A stretch of DNA of 64,000 nucleotides, taken from Candidatus Nitrososphaera evergladensis SR1 (lineage in GTDB: Archaea; Thermoproteota; Nitrososphaeria; Nitrososphaerales; Nitrososphaeraceae). The notes beneath the pieces are model-generated. The model saw only the letters and a list, made by a program, of their open reading frames with translations, did no database searches and was not told where the DNA came from. Location of the stretch: contig NZ_CP007174.1 of the NCBI RefSeq assembly GCF_000730285.1, forward strand, positions 248,001-312,000. Reading direction: 5' to 3'. The position numbers were made by a program, and so were the translations under genes. This document shows, piece by piece, positions 8,688 to 18,496 of this stretch. Numbering within the stretch: position 1 is the first letter of the stretch; every line of letters starts with the position of its first letter.

Positions 8688-9212
8688 GCGTAGCATCTTA
8701 TTATCTATATCATCTAGAAGAGTCCTCTTGGCTGATTCTCGACTGCTCTTTTCATTAGCCAATCAGTCAACAGTCGCAACATCTCTGCTATTTCTATGAC
8801 AATCTCCTATCTCTAGGTAGAGACGGATTATACTGAAATTCGCCTTGTTCATTCTGGCCTGAAAGCCCGCAGAGAGGCGAGCAAGTAAGGCTGGTTTTAC
8901 TTCTTTATCTACCTATCTGTCTCTGTCTATCTGTCTATCTGTCTCTCTGTCTCTCTCTCTCAACAGTGCGATAAAGTAGCATCAACGTTTTTACTACTAC
9001 TATTGACAGGAGCAAGCTCTCTTTTGCTCCTCACTCTCTCGCTCTATGAATATATACACACACGCGCATGCACATACAAAGGAGTGAGATATTTTCCTCA
9101 TCAAATGCAGGGTGTTAGAAGAAGACGACGCGGCTACGCGCACCCTTTGTGCATAGCTGCCCATCATATCATTACGACCAGCATCATCATCACCGCCACC
9201 GCCATTAAATCT
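8688..9212. other. Intergenic with CTGT/CT microsatellite
   Basis: Carries an imperfect CTAT/CTGT and CT microsatellite at about 8905-8960. No coding frame with believable composition. Its right end abuts the convergent 3' end of the deacetylase gene. Confidence 0.5.
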
Positions 9213-11609
9213 TCATCCATGCGTCTGCACTAGTATCATGTACATATCATCTGGCGTAAGGCTGGTCCACGAGTTAGTACTGGTGCTGAACTGCTGCCTG
9301 TACGTGTTTGCGCCGTCAAATGGATCCGCCGCGTCCTTGTCAAGCATCACCGCTACAAAGTTGCTTGCATCTCCTCCCGCATACTTGATTCCAATTCTGT
9401 CTCCGGGTTGTATTGTGTACAGCTCGTTGTTTGTCAGCGAAAAGACATAGTCCGTGTATGTCGACGTAATTCCAGTGGCGGCGTCTCTGGTACCGAACAG
9501 CTTCTTGACAGAAAGGTCGGAATTAAAGACTCCCACCTGTACTGTTCCTGTTGGGCTGCCCGTCTTTCTCATCTTGAGTGTTATCTGGTCAATGCTCTTG
9601 CCTACTAGTTGCGAAGTTGAAGATGCAAATTCAACGTGCGACGGCATGGCGGCAGCGTTCGTTGCAAGGCCAAAGGTCTGTGTAGTGTCAGACATGTGGG
9701 TTACCGGGAAGGATGGTGAGCTATTGATAGTATAGGTTTCACTCTTTACAGGGCTTGCATTGCCGGCAGTGTCTCTTGCAAAGAATTTGAGAGTTGTGGT
9801 CGTTGAAATTTGAATCGATGTAGTATAGACGTTACTTGAAGTGGTTGGGGTAGAGCCGTCAAGTGTGTAGTATGTTGTTGCAGGCTCGTTGGCGGCAAGT
9901 GTGACTGATACAGTTGTTAGATACGTTCCACCTGCGGGCATGGCAGTTACTGTGGGAGGAGTGGTATCTGTTGCACCATGCGTCTGCTTTAGTATCATGT
10001 ACAGGTCATCTGCTGTAAAGTCAAGCCATGAGGTGCCATCATATTGTTGAAGATGTGAATTTGCGCCGTCAAATGGATCCGCCGCGTCCTTGTCAAGCAT
10101 CACCGCTACAAAGTTGGCAGAATTTCCGCCTGAATATTTGACGCCAATCCTGTCGCCTGACTGGATTGTATAGAGGTCATTACTGGCCAGCGAGAAGGTA
10201 TAGTCCATGTATGTCGAAGTCAGAGTTGATGCGTCCTTTGTACCAAACAGCTTTTTCACAGTTGAGTCGCTGTTAAAGACACCGACCTGAACTGTACCCG
10301 TAGGCGAGCCGGTCTTTCGCAGCTCTATTGTCATCTGGTCGATGCTCTTTCCTGCAAGCTGCGAACCGGGCGTTACAAACTCGGCGTACGCCTGCTGTGT
10401 ACCAGCATACATGGCAAGGCCAAAAGTCTTGGTTGTATCTGACATGTGAGTTATTGGAAATGACGAGCCCGAGATCGTGTAGGTTTCACTCTTTATAGGG
10501 CTTGCATTGCCGGCAGTGTCAACGGCAAAGAACTTCAAAGTAGTTGTAGAGGTGATGGATATCGGTGAAGAGTAGACGGGGCTTGACGTTGTAGGCGTAC
10601 TGTCATTTGTGGTGTAGTATATCGTTACAGGCTCATTTGCAGACAGCGTTACAGACTGTGCTGATGAGTAAGAGCCACCTGGAGGCGTAGCTGTCACTAC
10701 GGGCGGAGTGGTATCACCACCGCCACCCTGAGCAAGCCCTACAAGCTCGTTGAAGGATTTTATTGAATAACCCCGCGAGTTGATGCCGTTGAGCACTGTG
10801 TCAATGCGCGCTATGGAATTCTGGTTCACGGAATTCAACGCTTCCCCACTAGATGAAAAATTGGCAAAATCCTGGGGGTGCATGGTTACTACTACCCAGC
10901 CCCTTTGAGATATGCTTGAGTCAATGTCTGAGAGGATTTTAGAAGCTGATTGCTGGATGTTCTGGTCGTTGGTCCACACGCTAAAGGCGGTTATCTCGGG
11001 CGCATGGTAAATCCCATTGCTGTCCGGGCTTGTAACAAATGGAGTTGAGGGGTGACTGTCGTAATAACTTGCAAATGTGTCTGCGCTGATAATCTTCAAG
11101 TTTAGATTTTTCATAGCTGTCAATGTATTGGCGTTAAAGACATTGTAGGGAGTGATGAAGATGTTTGTCTTTTTGCCATACAAGGACTGCATCTTGTCAT
11201 TTGCCTTTTGGAGATCGGACTGCTGCTGGCTCTGCGATAAAGTAGTGTAGTCGTCGTGGTTCCAGCCGTGCAGGGCATACTCAAAGAGGCCCGCGTTTCC
11301 TCCCTGCTTTGTCTTGTCAAGGACTAGAGAATCGCTTCCAAAAAAGTTCATTATTTCTGCCAGGGTGGCTTTTTGGCTGTGAGCGATGAATTTGTCCATA
11401 ACAGCCACCTGGACGTTGTTTATCCAAGAGTCTTGGATGTCGTCTATTCTAAAGATGACGCAGTTGCAGGGCGCGGCATAAGCCTGTTTTGGATGATAAT
11501 AATAATCACTACTGCCAAGAAATAGAGTTGTCGATGAAGCCAAGAGCATAACTGCAAGTACAAATGCAGGGGCGCCGTGTCGGCTAGGCTTTGAACTCAA
11601 TCTCATCAT
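9213..11609 (-). CDS. Secreted polysaccharide deacetylase with duplicated chitobiase-type C-terminal domains
   Basis: A signal peptide (residues about 13-45) leads a CE4/DUF2334-type deacetylase domain: FRIDDIQDSW supplies the acidic motif, HGWNHDD the HxxxH-type zinc ligands, and VTMHPQDF the distal motif. From about residue 300 the protein has two tandem units. Each has a chitobiase/hexosaminidase C-terminal repeat (TPPVVTATPPGGSY; YYTTNDSTPTTSS) and a beta-sandwich of about 160 residues (HMSDTTKTFGLA; GVFNSDSTVKKLFG; DKDAADPFDGAN). The repeats probably bind glycan or the S-layer. Unlike the shorter operon-borne homologue, this one keeps its catalytic residues. Length is unusually large for the family because of the duplication. 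Confidence 0.88.
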   Translation of the reverse strand: MMRLSSKPSRHGAPAFVLAVMLLASSTTLFLGSSDYYYHPKQAYAAPCNCVIFRIDDIQDSWINNVQVAVMDKFIAHSQKATLAEIMNFFGSDSLVLDKTKQGGNAGLFEYALHGWNHDDYTTLSQSQQQSDLQKANDKMQSLYGKKTNIFITPYNVFNANTLTAMKNLNLKIISADTFASYYDSHPSTPFVTSPDSNGIYHAPEITAFSVWTNDQNIQQSASKILSDIDSSISQRGWVVVTMHPQDFANFSSSGEALNSVNQNSIARIDTVLNGINSRGYSIKSFNELVGLAQGGGGDTTPPVVTATPPGGSYSSAQSVTLSANEPVTIYYTTNDSTPTTSSPVYSSPISITSTTTLKFFAVDTAGNASPIKSETYTISGSSFPITHMSDTTKTFGLAMYAGTQQAYAEFVTPGSQLAGKSIDQMTIELRKTGSPTGTVQVGVFNSDSTVKKLFGTKDASTLTSTYMDYTFSLASNDLYTIQSGDRIGVKYSGGNSANFVAVMLDKDAADPFDGANSHLQQYDGTSWLDFTADDLYMILKQTHGATDTTPPTVTAMPAGGTYLTTVSVTLAANEPATTYYTLDGSTPTTSSNVYTTSIQISTTTTLKFFARDTAGNASPVKSETYTINSSPSFPVTHMSDTTQTFGLATNAAAMPSHVEFASSTSQLVGKSIDQITLKMRKTGSPTGTVQVGVFNSDLSVKKLFGTRDAATGITSTYTDYVFSLTNNELYTIQPGDRIGIKYAGGDASNFVAVMLDKDAADPFDGANTYRQQFSTSTNSWTSLTPDDMYMILVQTHG
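9307..9363. repeat. 57-bp exact intragenic repeat (second copy 10060-10116)
   Basis: Bases 9307-9363 and 10060-10116 are identical and in the same orientation, encoding the DKDAADPFDGAN stretch in the two beta-sandwich units of the large deacetylase. The flanking parts of the units have diverged, so this stretch points to strong constraint or recent gene conversion between the halves of the gene. Confidence 0.85.
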
Positions 11610-12407
11610 ATTACCGTCACAAGACGATCCTCATTGTTAGACAGGCAGCTGAAAAATTGACGTCTTTTGCGGCAGTAGTTTTCATCGTTAGTGGGGGAGG
11701 CGAAGGAAGAAGAGGGGAAGGCGCTTTGGCATGCATCAGCAAGAAGGACGAGAAGGAAGAGAAAGTTGGTCTGACCAAGGGTTTGATAGCGACGACGACT
11801 ACCGCAGGAAGCATATCACTGGATTTGCATGAAGGTTGCGTCAACTCAAAGGACAACTATTACAATTCCATGTTAAACTTGTATATACAAAAATATGCTA
11901 AACATAGTAAGGCCCCTATCAAAAACACTGCGAAAAAGTGTTGAATCTAATTGTGATCACCATATCTTTAATGCAGACTGAATCTCAGTTTATTATCGGT
12001 TTTTGTACTATAATGTGAACTAGGAAGGTTCTTACAATAAATACTACACAAATGAATTTAACTATACATCTGCAAGAAACTAAACTTTTTGGCAAGCAGA
12101 GCTAGATATATCGATGGCCATAGTCAGTGAACCAGTTAGGCCCCTAATTGGGAATATACTCAGATATATACAGAGGGAAAGAAAGACCCGCGCCTTGTTT
12201 TCGTTCTCTCTCTTCCACCTTCTCTCATTGTGTCAAGAGTTTGTTGGTGAGTCAGTCGTGGGTTTTCCATAGGAAATCGATCTGTTGAGATTAATAACAT
12301 TGAGCCAGATTCTGCTGCCAGTGCGAGAATAGCAGAACTAGAATGTGCTCGAAAAAAGAGGAGGGAGAGAAAGAAGAAGAGGGTGTTGTCTACTGCTACT
12401 ACTTCTG
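11610..12407. other. Intergenic, purine-rich then AT-rich
   Basis: Upstream side of the large deacetylase gene (left) and 3' side of the blue copper gene (right). The left half is purine-rich and the middle (about 11940-12180) is AT-rich. I see no believable gene. Confidence 0.4.
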
Positions 12408-13232
12408 CTACTTGACAACCACATCTCCCGCCATCCACGGATGCACCTGGCAGTAGTAGCTGTATGTGCCCGCTTTGCTAAAGGTGACTTGGAATGAATC
12501 TATTGGCGGCAGTCCAGGAGGCGACATTCCCTTTGGCCAGATCCAGCCAGAGTTGACATACTTTTCTGTGCCAGTAATGGTATAGTTGCCGTTAGGTGGA
12601 AGGTATGTTACCTTTCCTGATGAATCTATTACTGTCGGCATGAATGAGCGGTTGTTCAACGCGACAATCACTTTAGTGCCATTCTGTTGTCCGGGCATGA
12701 CCACTGGCTCTGCATTTGCATTGGGAACAGCCGACCTGATAGATGTGCTGTTGTCGATGACAAATGGTGCTGCAAAGTCTGCAAAAGTACTGTTGTCAAA
12801 CATGAACGTCACGGTGTGAGGCTCGCTCACTCTGGTCGGATTGATAAAGGCAACTTTCTCGCCTACCTTTACCTCGGCATGATTTGGAAAGAATATTGTC
12901 AGCGGTGCGACATGACCGCCTGCACCTGCCCGTACGGTGGACACGCCGTCTTTGTAGTCATGATACTTTTTGTTCAACTGATACTGAACTGATGGCCTCT
13001 CGTCATTTTGTTGATTTCCAGTGCCACTGCTGCCGCCTTGCATCATCGTCGTCTTTGTCATGTTACTACTACTATCGTTAGTACTGTTCCCTTGTCCTTG
13101 TCCTGTTCCTTGCCCTTTTTGCATCATGTTTCCTCCAGGCTGTGCTGCAATACTGGAAACAGCCAGACTCGCTGTTGCTACCAGGATGCCAACTGCGATT
13201 ATGGCTCCCATCATAACATTTCGGTTTACCAT
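12408..13232 (-). CDS. Secreted plastocyanin-like blue copper protein
   Basis: Small cupredoxins carry electrons between membrane complexes; ammonia-oxidising archaea use many of them in place of cytochrome c. A signal peptide or anchor covers residues 1-30, followed by a Met/Gln/Gly/Asn-rich linker to about residue 75. The cupredoxin domain shows the first His ligand in EPHTVTFMF and the Cys, His and Met ligands in YYCQVHPWMAGDVVV at the very end. The insertion between the two sites is long, about 100 residues. It sits near a multicopper oxidase gene, separated by a small zinc-protein gene on the other strand. Copper-site call firm; redox partner unknown. Confidence 0.9.
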   Translation of the reverse strand: MVNRNVMMGAIIAVGILVATASLAVSSIAAQPGGNMMQKGQGTGQGQGNSTNDSSSNMTKTTMMQGGSSGTGNQQNDERPSVQYQLNKKYHDYKDGVSTVRAGAGGHVAPLTIFFPNHAEVKVGEKVAFINPTRVSEPHTVTFMFDNSTFADFAAPFVIDNSTSIRSAVPNANAEPVVMPGQQNGTKVIVALNNRSFMPTVIDSSGKVTYLPPNGNYTITGTEKYVNSGWIWPKGMSPPGLPPIDSFQVTFSKAGTYSYYCQVHPWMAGDVVVK

Positions 13233-13536
13233 GTTCTGCCGCAGAGTTGTCTAACTAATAAGTTAGCCGGTAAAAAGCTTCTTAGAACACACACAGTGGT
13301 ATGTTTCGTATTAATAATATATTTTCAGCTCGAGAATAAGAAAATTACGATATTTATCGTCATGAACTATTTAGTAAGTAAGCAGCTCACGTCTAGCTCC
13401 GCCAGACCTAAATCTGACGAGAACTCCGCAGTTAACGTACTTGCGCACGACGACTGCGTTAAGACGTCTGCTGCAATAACTTATTTCCATCCTATGAATA
13501 TACGCATACCGTTCAGTTGTGCACATTATCGTAGAA

Positions 13537-13725
13537 CTATCTCAGAAGGATCACTCTGGTTATGACGAATAACACCATAACGACAACGAACGTTAACCAA
13601 TTTCCCAGAATTATTTTTCCAAGAAGCCAAAACACTGATGGTCCCGCAGGACGACGAATGGTAAACCAGAGCTCACTAGAGAACGTCAGATGGGACCGGA
13701 ACGTAACTTGATTGTAGGTAGACAT
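13537..13725 (-). CDS. Possible small membrane protein (62 aa)
   Basis: A short frame whose last 25 residues form a clear membrane helix (NWLTFVVVMVLFVITRVIL) after a basic N-terminal half. Possibly a real single-pass protein, possibly chance. No family recognised. The opposite frame is longer but has poor composition. Confidence 0.3.
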   Translation of the reverse strand: MSTYNQVTFRSHLTFSSELWFTIRRPAGPSVFWLLGKIILGNWLTFVVVMVLFVITRVILLR

Positions 13726-14239
13726 TGCCGTATATCATAAAGCCACAATGTACACGCAGAAAAAACAGATGCAAAACTCATTAAGATAATGGCTTCGAAA
13801 GCTAGCCAGAAAACTTGGGCTGTCGTAATATATGCGAAAGACATCCCTACGCTATACATAAGCTTGCCAATTATTCCAAGGGCTAGTGGTGCAGGCTATG
13901 CGAGAGATCTTTTACCATAGGGCCGCGCTGTCCTTGCTGTGGAATGTTAATGAGAGCAGCTACTCGACGTGCCAAGATGAAAAGGTTGAAAGTCCTTCAA
14001 TGCGATTCAGGTTCTGTTTCTTAAATACCGGACATTTACCACTTTGATGTGTTGCATTTATCGTGAAAATACAACCGCAGTCCCCACAAGCATAAATCTA
14101 GCTCTGGTAGGAATACGACTGATTGCCTAGCTTGGTTCATCATAGTCAGCTGACTTCCCACCAGAGCCTTTTTTCACATATACACACCCACCTACCGATG
14201 CTCGCAAAATGCTTTATAGATTAAAGTGTGTAAACTGCT
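13726..14239. other. Intergenic, nothing recognised
   Basis: Half-kilobase spacer. Contains the promoter of the following zinc protein; I see no further gene, tRNA or repeat. Confidence 0.4.
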
Positions 14240-14482
14240 TTGAGAATAGTATTGGTGGCCACTACCGTGATCAACAATTGTTTAGTCTGTGGATTAAAGA
14301 TTGCAGAATCAAGCAGCGGTATAACGGTCGGAGGCGACAAATGGTATCACTTGAAATGTGTGACGGTAATAAAGTGCGATAACTGTGGCACCCTCATAGG
14401 ATACTTGGCAAACGGCAAGACAGAGGGCAGATTTCGAAAAACATACTGCGCAAAATGCAGTAAGAAATTTGGAAACAAATAG
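14240..14482 (+). CDS. Small LIM-like/treble-clef zinc protein (80 aa)
   Basis: Zinc-binding residues are laid out as CLVC (residues about 15-18), WYHLKC (about 36-41), CDNC (about 46-49) and CAKC (about 72-75), the pattern of a compact LIM-like two-zinc module. Basic C-terminus. No membrane segment. It lies between two copper-protein genes on the other strand. LIM-type modules usually mediate protein contacts; the partner is unknown. Confidence 0.72.
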   Translation: MRIVLVATTVINNCLVCGLKIAESSSGITVGGDKWYHLKCVTVIKCDNCGTLIGYLANGKTEGRFRKTYCAKCSKKFGNK

Positions 14483-14632
14483 GGAGAGGGGCCGGAGGAA
14501 GGAAAAAAGAGTTGCTTGTGGCGAGGCGGTAATGGAATGGGGGATCAGAAGAGGTCCTCTGTTCTCTCTCTCTCTCTGTCTGTCCTCCACGCTTCCCTTC
14601 CAACATCATAGTTCACGTCCTCTGCTCCGCCT

Positions 14633-16393
14633 TTATTCTGTCACTGTCAATCGTCCTTTCATGTGAGGATGTAGCGTGCAGTAGTAATCATAGATTCCCG
14701 GCTTTGCATTGATTGCTGTTTCTGAGACTTCTCCAGAACCACCAATTATTCCAGTATCAAATACCCCAGACGGTCCTGCTTCTGGACTTCCAGACGTGGC
14801 GGTGTGCATGATCGAATCCTTGTTGGCCCAGATTATAGTGCTACCCGACTTGACCGTCACTTCAAGGGGCTCGTATGATAGCCCGCTGTTCGGATTTGAC
14901 GCGCCGCTCGCTATTGATACTGCTGTTGTCTGTTTGGCAGTGCTGTTATTAGTAGTAGCAGCAGTAGTACGAGTCTCCGTGGTGGCGACGGCGGTGCCTT
15001 CATCTGAATGTGTATTGTTGTGACTTGCTGCTCCTGCTGCTTCATCGTGAGTGACCGCGCCGTGGTTATTATTTTGCGCGACACTTTTTCCCATCAATTC
15101 GTCATCAGTATAATTGAATACTTTGGGCTTTTGCAGTTTGTTCTGAAGCTCGTACTGCCAATCAAACATTGAGACGCTCTTTCCGGCAGAGATCGTCGTT
15201 GTTGTCGCGTTAGTCAAGGCAGTGGAGGAGTTGTTGTTGGCTAGAGTCGAGCCATTATTACTATTATTAGCTTGGTTGCTATCGACTACATGGATTTGCC
15301 CCATATTTCCGCGCTCCTCCTGGATTCCGTGGCTATGAAACAAGTAATCTCCCGGATACTTCCATCTTGCCTCAACTATAGTCGCATCGCCCGGTCCCAC
15401 GGCAATCGTCTGGGCATCTATGGGCTCATTTGACAGCAGACCCGATGGATATGCTTTGAATATTGTGCTGTGAAGGTGGAACTGATACGGTATTGTGGTT
15501 CCGATGTTTATGACGTACATCCTTACCAGCTCGCCATTCCTTGCTTCAAGTGGATATTTCATGTACTGGTCGGCATAGCCATTTATCGGATAGTATTCCG
15601 CTTCAAACTTCATTACGTCCTTGCTGTCATATTCTCCCATCACCATGACAAATTCTCTTGCAGGCTGCAGTGGCTTGTCCTTTGGATCAATTATCATGGC
15701 GCCGTACATCCCCATCCTTATGTGAAGTGACGTGGGATGTGCATGGCAGTGATACATGAGGGCTCCTGCTGGACCTGCAGTGATGTTGTAGATGTACGAA
15801 TCGTTTGGCATTATCTGTGGAAGGACGCCGTCATTGGCATCGTCATGATTTCCGTGTAAATGAAGAGTATGAGGAATTGGAGTCTTGTTTATGAATTTGA
15901 TTCTCACGTGGTCTCCTTCGGCAAACATGAGGGCTGGACCAGGTACCGTGCCATTGAATGTCCATGTCTTTACCACCTTGCCAGGCGCTATTTCCAGCTC
16001 AGCTTCCTGGGCAACCAGGGTTAACTCTTTAACAGCAGCTTCATCTGCTGCGGAAGATGTATGACCGTACAGTTCAAAATCATCATCATCAGCGCTCTTT
16101 TCAGCATCTCTCTCGGCATTGGCTGCCGCTGTTGCTGCTACTGACGATCTTTCTGCCGCCACCATCGTTTCTCTTTCCTCACTTGGTGAGGAGGAGGGCG
16201 ATAATGATGACGAAAGTGGCAAAGTAATTCCGACAATTAATGTCGATACCAGCAGCATCCCAGCCAAGATTGCGACTGTGAGCTTGCCCCATCCTCCTTC
16301 CCCTCCGCCGGCGCTTCTGTTTTGGCTACTGCCGCTGTTGCTGCTGCTACTATGGTTGTAGCTATTGTTGTTGTCATTATTATCCACCGACAC
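14633..16393 (-). CDS. NirK-like multicopper oxidase fused to a plastocyanin domain
   Basis: A two-domain copper oxidase or nitrite reductase with an extra blue-copper domain at its C-terminus. After a membrane anchor the first cupredoxin domain shows HLHGNH and YHCHAHPTSLHIRMGM, whose Cys, His (+8) and Met (+13) match the type 1 site of NirK. The second domain has FHLHS and YLFHSHG, giving the inter-subunit His ligands but no type 1 Cys. A long Asn/Thr/His linker follows, then a plastocyanin domain ending in YYCTLHPHMKG. I prefer a GTG start at 16393 or 16387: a TATA-like CTTATTTT lies just upstream and the frame before it looks non-coding, although an ATG exists at 16525. The fusion suggests a built-in electron donor. 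Nitrite reductase versus laccase activity cannot be settled here. Confidence 0.87.
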   Translation of the reverse strand: MSVDNNDNNNSYNHSSSSNSGSSQNRSAGGGEGGWGKLTVAILAGMLLVSTLIVGITLPLSSSLSPSSSPSEERETMVAAERSSVAATAAANAERDAEKSADDDDFELYGHTSSAADEAAVKELTLVAQEAELEIAPGKVVKTWTFNGTVPGPALMFAEGDHVRIKFINKTPIPHTLHLHGNHDDANDGVLPQIMPNDSYIYNITAGPAGALMYHCHAHPTSLHIRMGMYGAMIIDPKDKPLQPAREFVMVMGEYDSKDVMKFEAEYYPINGYADQYMKYPLEARNGELVRMYVINIGTTIPYQFHLHSTIFKAYPSGLLSNEPIDAQTIAVGPGDATIVEARWKYPGDYLFHSHGIQEERGNMGQIHVVDSNQANNSNNGSTLANNNSSTALTNATTTTISAGKSVSMFDWQYELQNKLQKPKVFNYTDDELMGKSVAQNNNHGAVTHDEAAGAASHNNTHSDEGTAVATTETRTTAATTNNSTAKQTTAVSIASGASNPNSGLSYEPLEVTVKSGSTIIWANKDSIMHTATSGSPEAGPSGVFDTGIIGGSGEVSETAINAKPGIYDYYCTLHPHMKGRLTVTE

Positions 16394-16430
16394 GGTTAAA
16401 CTTGACAAAATAAGGATTAAGTAATTCCTT

Positions 16431-16445
16431 GTCACAAGTTGTGAC
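16431..16445. promoter_or_regulatory. 15-bp palindrome upstream of the copper oxidase promoter
   Basis: Perfect dyad GTCACAA-g-TTGTGAC about 20 bases upstream of the TATA-like element (about 16406-16413) of the copper oxidase gene. Position and symmetry fit an operator for a dimeric regulator; which one is unknown. Confidence 0.5.
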
Positions 16446-17136
16446 CAATAGCATCGGCTTATGAGTGGACAAAACCCGTGATGAGGTGTGTTCAATGATT
16501 TTATGCAAAAGACAGAATCTTGCAAAATACGGCGATATCATCCATATTAGTCATTGGCCAAAAAGAGAATATCGATTATCATCATGGTTACTTATTATTT
16601 CAAAAAGAGAACTTTCACAGTGCAACTTTCGTTTCTGCATTCCCTGTGAAAATATATATTCTCGTTCCTCAACGCAACAGCATATCACCTTTCGTTGTCC
16701 TTTGGCCTGATCAAGCAGCCGCAACGTCTGAGCAGTTATATTTTTTCATGTCGTAGTGGTTTTTCTTTCCCTTGAGCCCCATATCGGAGCTAGCCTACAA
16801 CAAGTTGCAGCTACAGAGCCATTCCCTTTACTACAGACCTGCAGTTTTTGAGCGGGGAGAAGGGAGGGTGAGACATGCTAATTTTTCTGCGGCTCTAAAA
16901 AAAGACTGTCCCCCTCTCCCCTTCCACGCACAAAAACACGCCAAAAGTATTGACCAGAATTGGGTCAACCTGAGGTGAAGCGGTATTAGAATTAACAACG
17001 ACTGGCCGGAAATCTGATATCTCCCTCTCTATATCCTAGCATACATCGAATTCTAACTCGTCTTCCATGTCTCTCGGCAAGGTCATGCGGCTGAATTATA
17101 AGCAGGTCCATTCTACCTTGATGTGAGTAATTTTTT
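16446..17136. other. Intergenic between divergent genes
   Basis: Spacer of about 0.7 kb between the copper oxidase and the small hypothetical gene. No believable coding frame, tRNA or repeat was found; it should contain both promoters. Confidence 0.4.
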
Positions 17137-17466
17137 ATGCAAAATAGTTTTCCAATGAAAGAATGGCATGTTGAACACATGCAAAAGACCGTTGTAAAGT
17201 ACGTAAAGGGCCTATCTGAAACTGCTTCTGCTTTTGAGAAAAGGAATCACAAGAAATACGGCGGACTGAACCACATCTGCAGACAAATAGAATACGATGT
17301 CAAGCACGGGGTGACAGAAAAAGAGGTCATTAGCATGTTACAGAAGGTCCGCAATCATCCATCCTATTCTGAATTAAGAAAAGGAAACGGTTCGATGGAG
17401 AGGTTGAAAGAGGTAGAGGTTCATTTCACTAGACCTAGAATTGAATTTCAACAAAAGCCTTGGTAA
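17137..17466 (+). CDS. Hypothetical basic helical protein (109 aa)
   Basis: A Lys/His/Glu-rich helical protein with no membrane segment and no family I recognise. Helices run about residues 15-45 and 55-75 (VTEKEVISMLQKV). Composition and a good ATG support a real gene. No operon partners. Confidence 0.6.
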   Translation: MQNSFPMKEWHVEHMQKTVVKYVKGLSETASAFEKRNHKKYGGLNHICRQIEYDVKHGVTEKEVISMLQKVRNHPSYSELRKGNGSMERLKEVEVHFTRPRIEFQQKPW

Positions 17467-17955
17467 TGTAATGTTACAGAGGCTTTAGCCTCGGCGATGA
17501 AAAAAATCTGAGGATGTGGATTATATATATCTCGATCCACAGTTCGATTCATTGACATCTCTCTTTCTTCACTTTTCTAAAACACTTCTTCGAGCATTTC
17601 AAAAGTTACCGCGGCCAAGAGAATAAAGAACAGCCTCTTCCCAGAATAGAAGAGTCTATTTTTATCCAATATGTGCGATAGGAAGGTCTGCAGCGCAGGG
17701 TAGCCAGATGCTCCTAGTGAGTTTACTATTGGCATGGCCAATGCCGAAAAAGAAGACTGCATAGTCCATATTCACAATGTAATAAATGTCGCACGCACAT
17801 ATAACTCACCGTAAAAATCAAGCTTCGTTTCGGTCGTGAGGATTATAGTCCTCTACTGCTCACTGTAAAACGACAGCCCGGATTCTTTGGCATCCATTCT
17901 ACCATCCGGATGGATACAACAAGAAGCTGTCATGAAAAAAAGGGCATGAAACTGT
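17467..17955. other. Intergenic; one doubtful 61-aa frame
   Basis: A minus-strand frame at 17577-17762 encodes 61 residues with a weak hydrophobic stretch and could be a gene fragment, but I cannot support it. Otherwise nothing is seen. Confidence 0.3.
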
Positions 17956-18333
17956 CTAGAGGTGCTCGCCACATGAGTAGCAGAATCTTGCGTTTTGTAT
18001 GTTGAGGACGTTACACTTTGAGCATTTCTTCATGCCGGCATTTGGTAAAAAGGAAAAGAAATCTATCCTTTGGGATTGTTGTGCTTTCTCCATCTTCACG
18101 AGGTTTATGGCCACGCCCAAGAGAAGGATCTGAGAAGAGGGGATCATTTCCTCCTCAGACATGAAAGACCTGTCGACGCTATTCATCACTTGTTTTAGGG
18201 CCTCCCCGTAAGGGTTTTTGTCAAAACTTGCTTTTAGTTCGGAGTACCTAGAGATTATATCAGGCAGCAGGTCTGAAGAAACAACGTTCTTTTTCAAGAG
18301 ATCATTTAACACCAACAGGACATCTTTGGACAT
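17956..18333 (-). CDS. Small helical protein with C-terminal zinc ribbon (125 aa)
   Basis: Residues 1-95 are helical (VLLVLNDLLKKNVVSSDLL; MSEEEMIPSSQILLLG) and residues about 102-121 form a zinc ribbon, CSKCNVLNIQNARFCYSCG. This C-x2-C-x11-C-x2-C ribbon resembles the double zinc ribbons found in archaeal regulatory proteins. No membrane segment. Stand-alone gene, function unknown. Confidence 0.75.
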   Translation of the reverse strand: MSKDVLLVLNDLLKKNVVSSDLLPDIISRYSELKASFDKNPYGEALKQVMNSVDRSFMSEEEMIPSSQILLLGVAINLVKMEKAQQSQRIDFFSFLPNAGMKKCSKCNVLNIQNARFCYSCGEHL

Positions 18334-18496
18334 GAGTTAAGTTGAGCATGGATGATGTTGCTTATCGTTTTTTCTATCCGTAAAGGTCGTGCATTACACG
18401 CATCAGCTTCTTCATACACACAGGGAGGAGACCCATTATCGTTCATTTTATGGCCTTTTGACAGGTCACAACTCGTCTGATTTTCGTGCTCATTCC

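Noticed and set aside
11591-11944. 117-codon plus frame upstream of the large deacetylase
   Set aside because: Mixed low-complexity composition, overlaps the deacetylase start and has no ribosome-binding site or motif.
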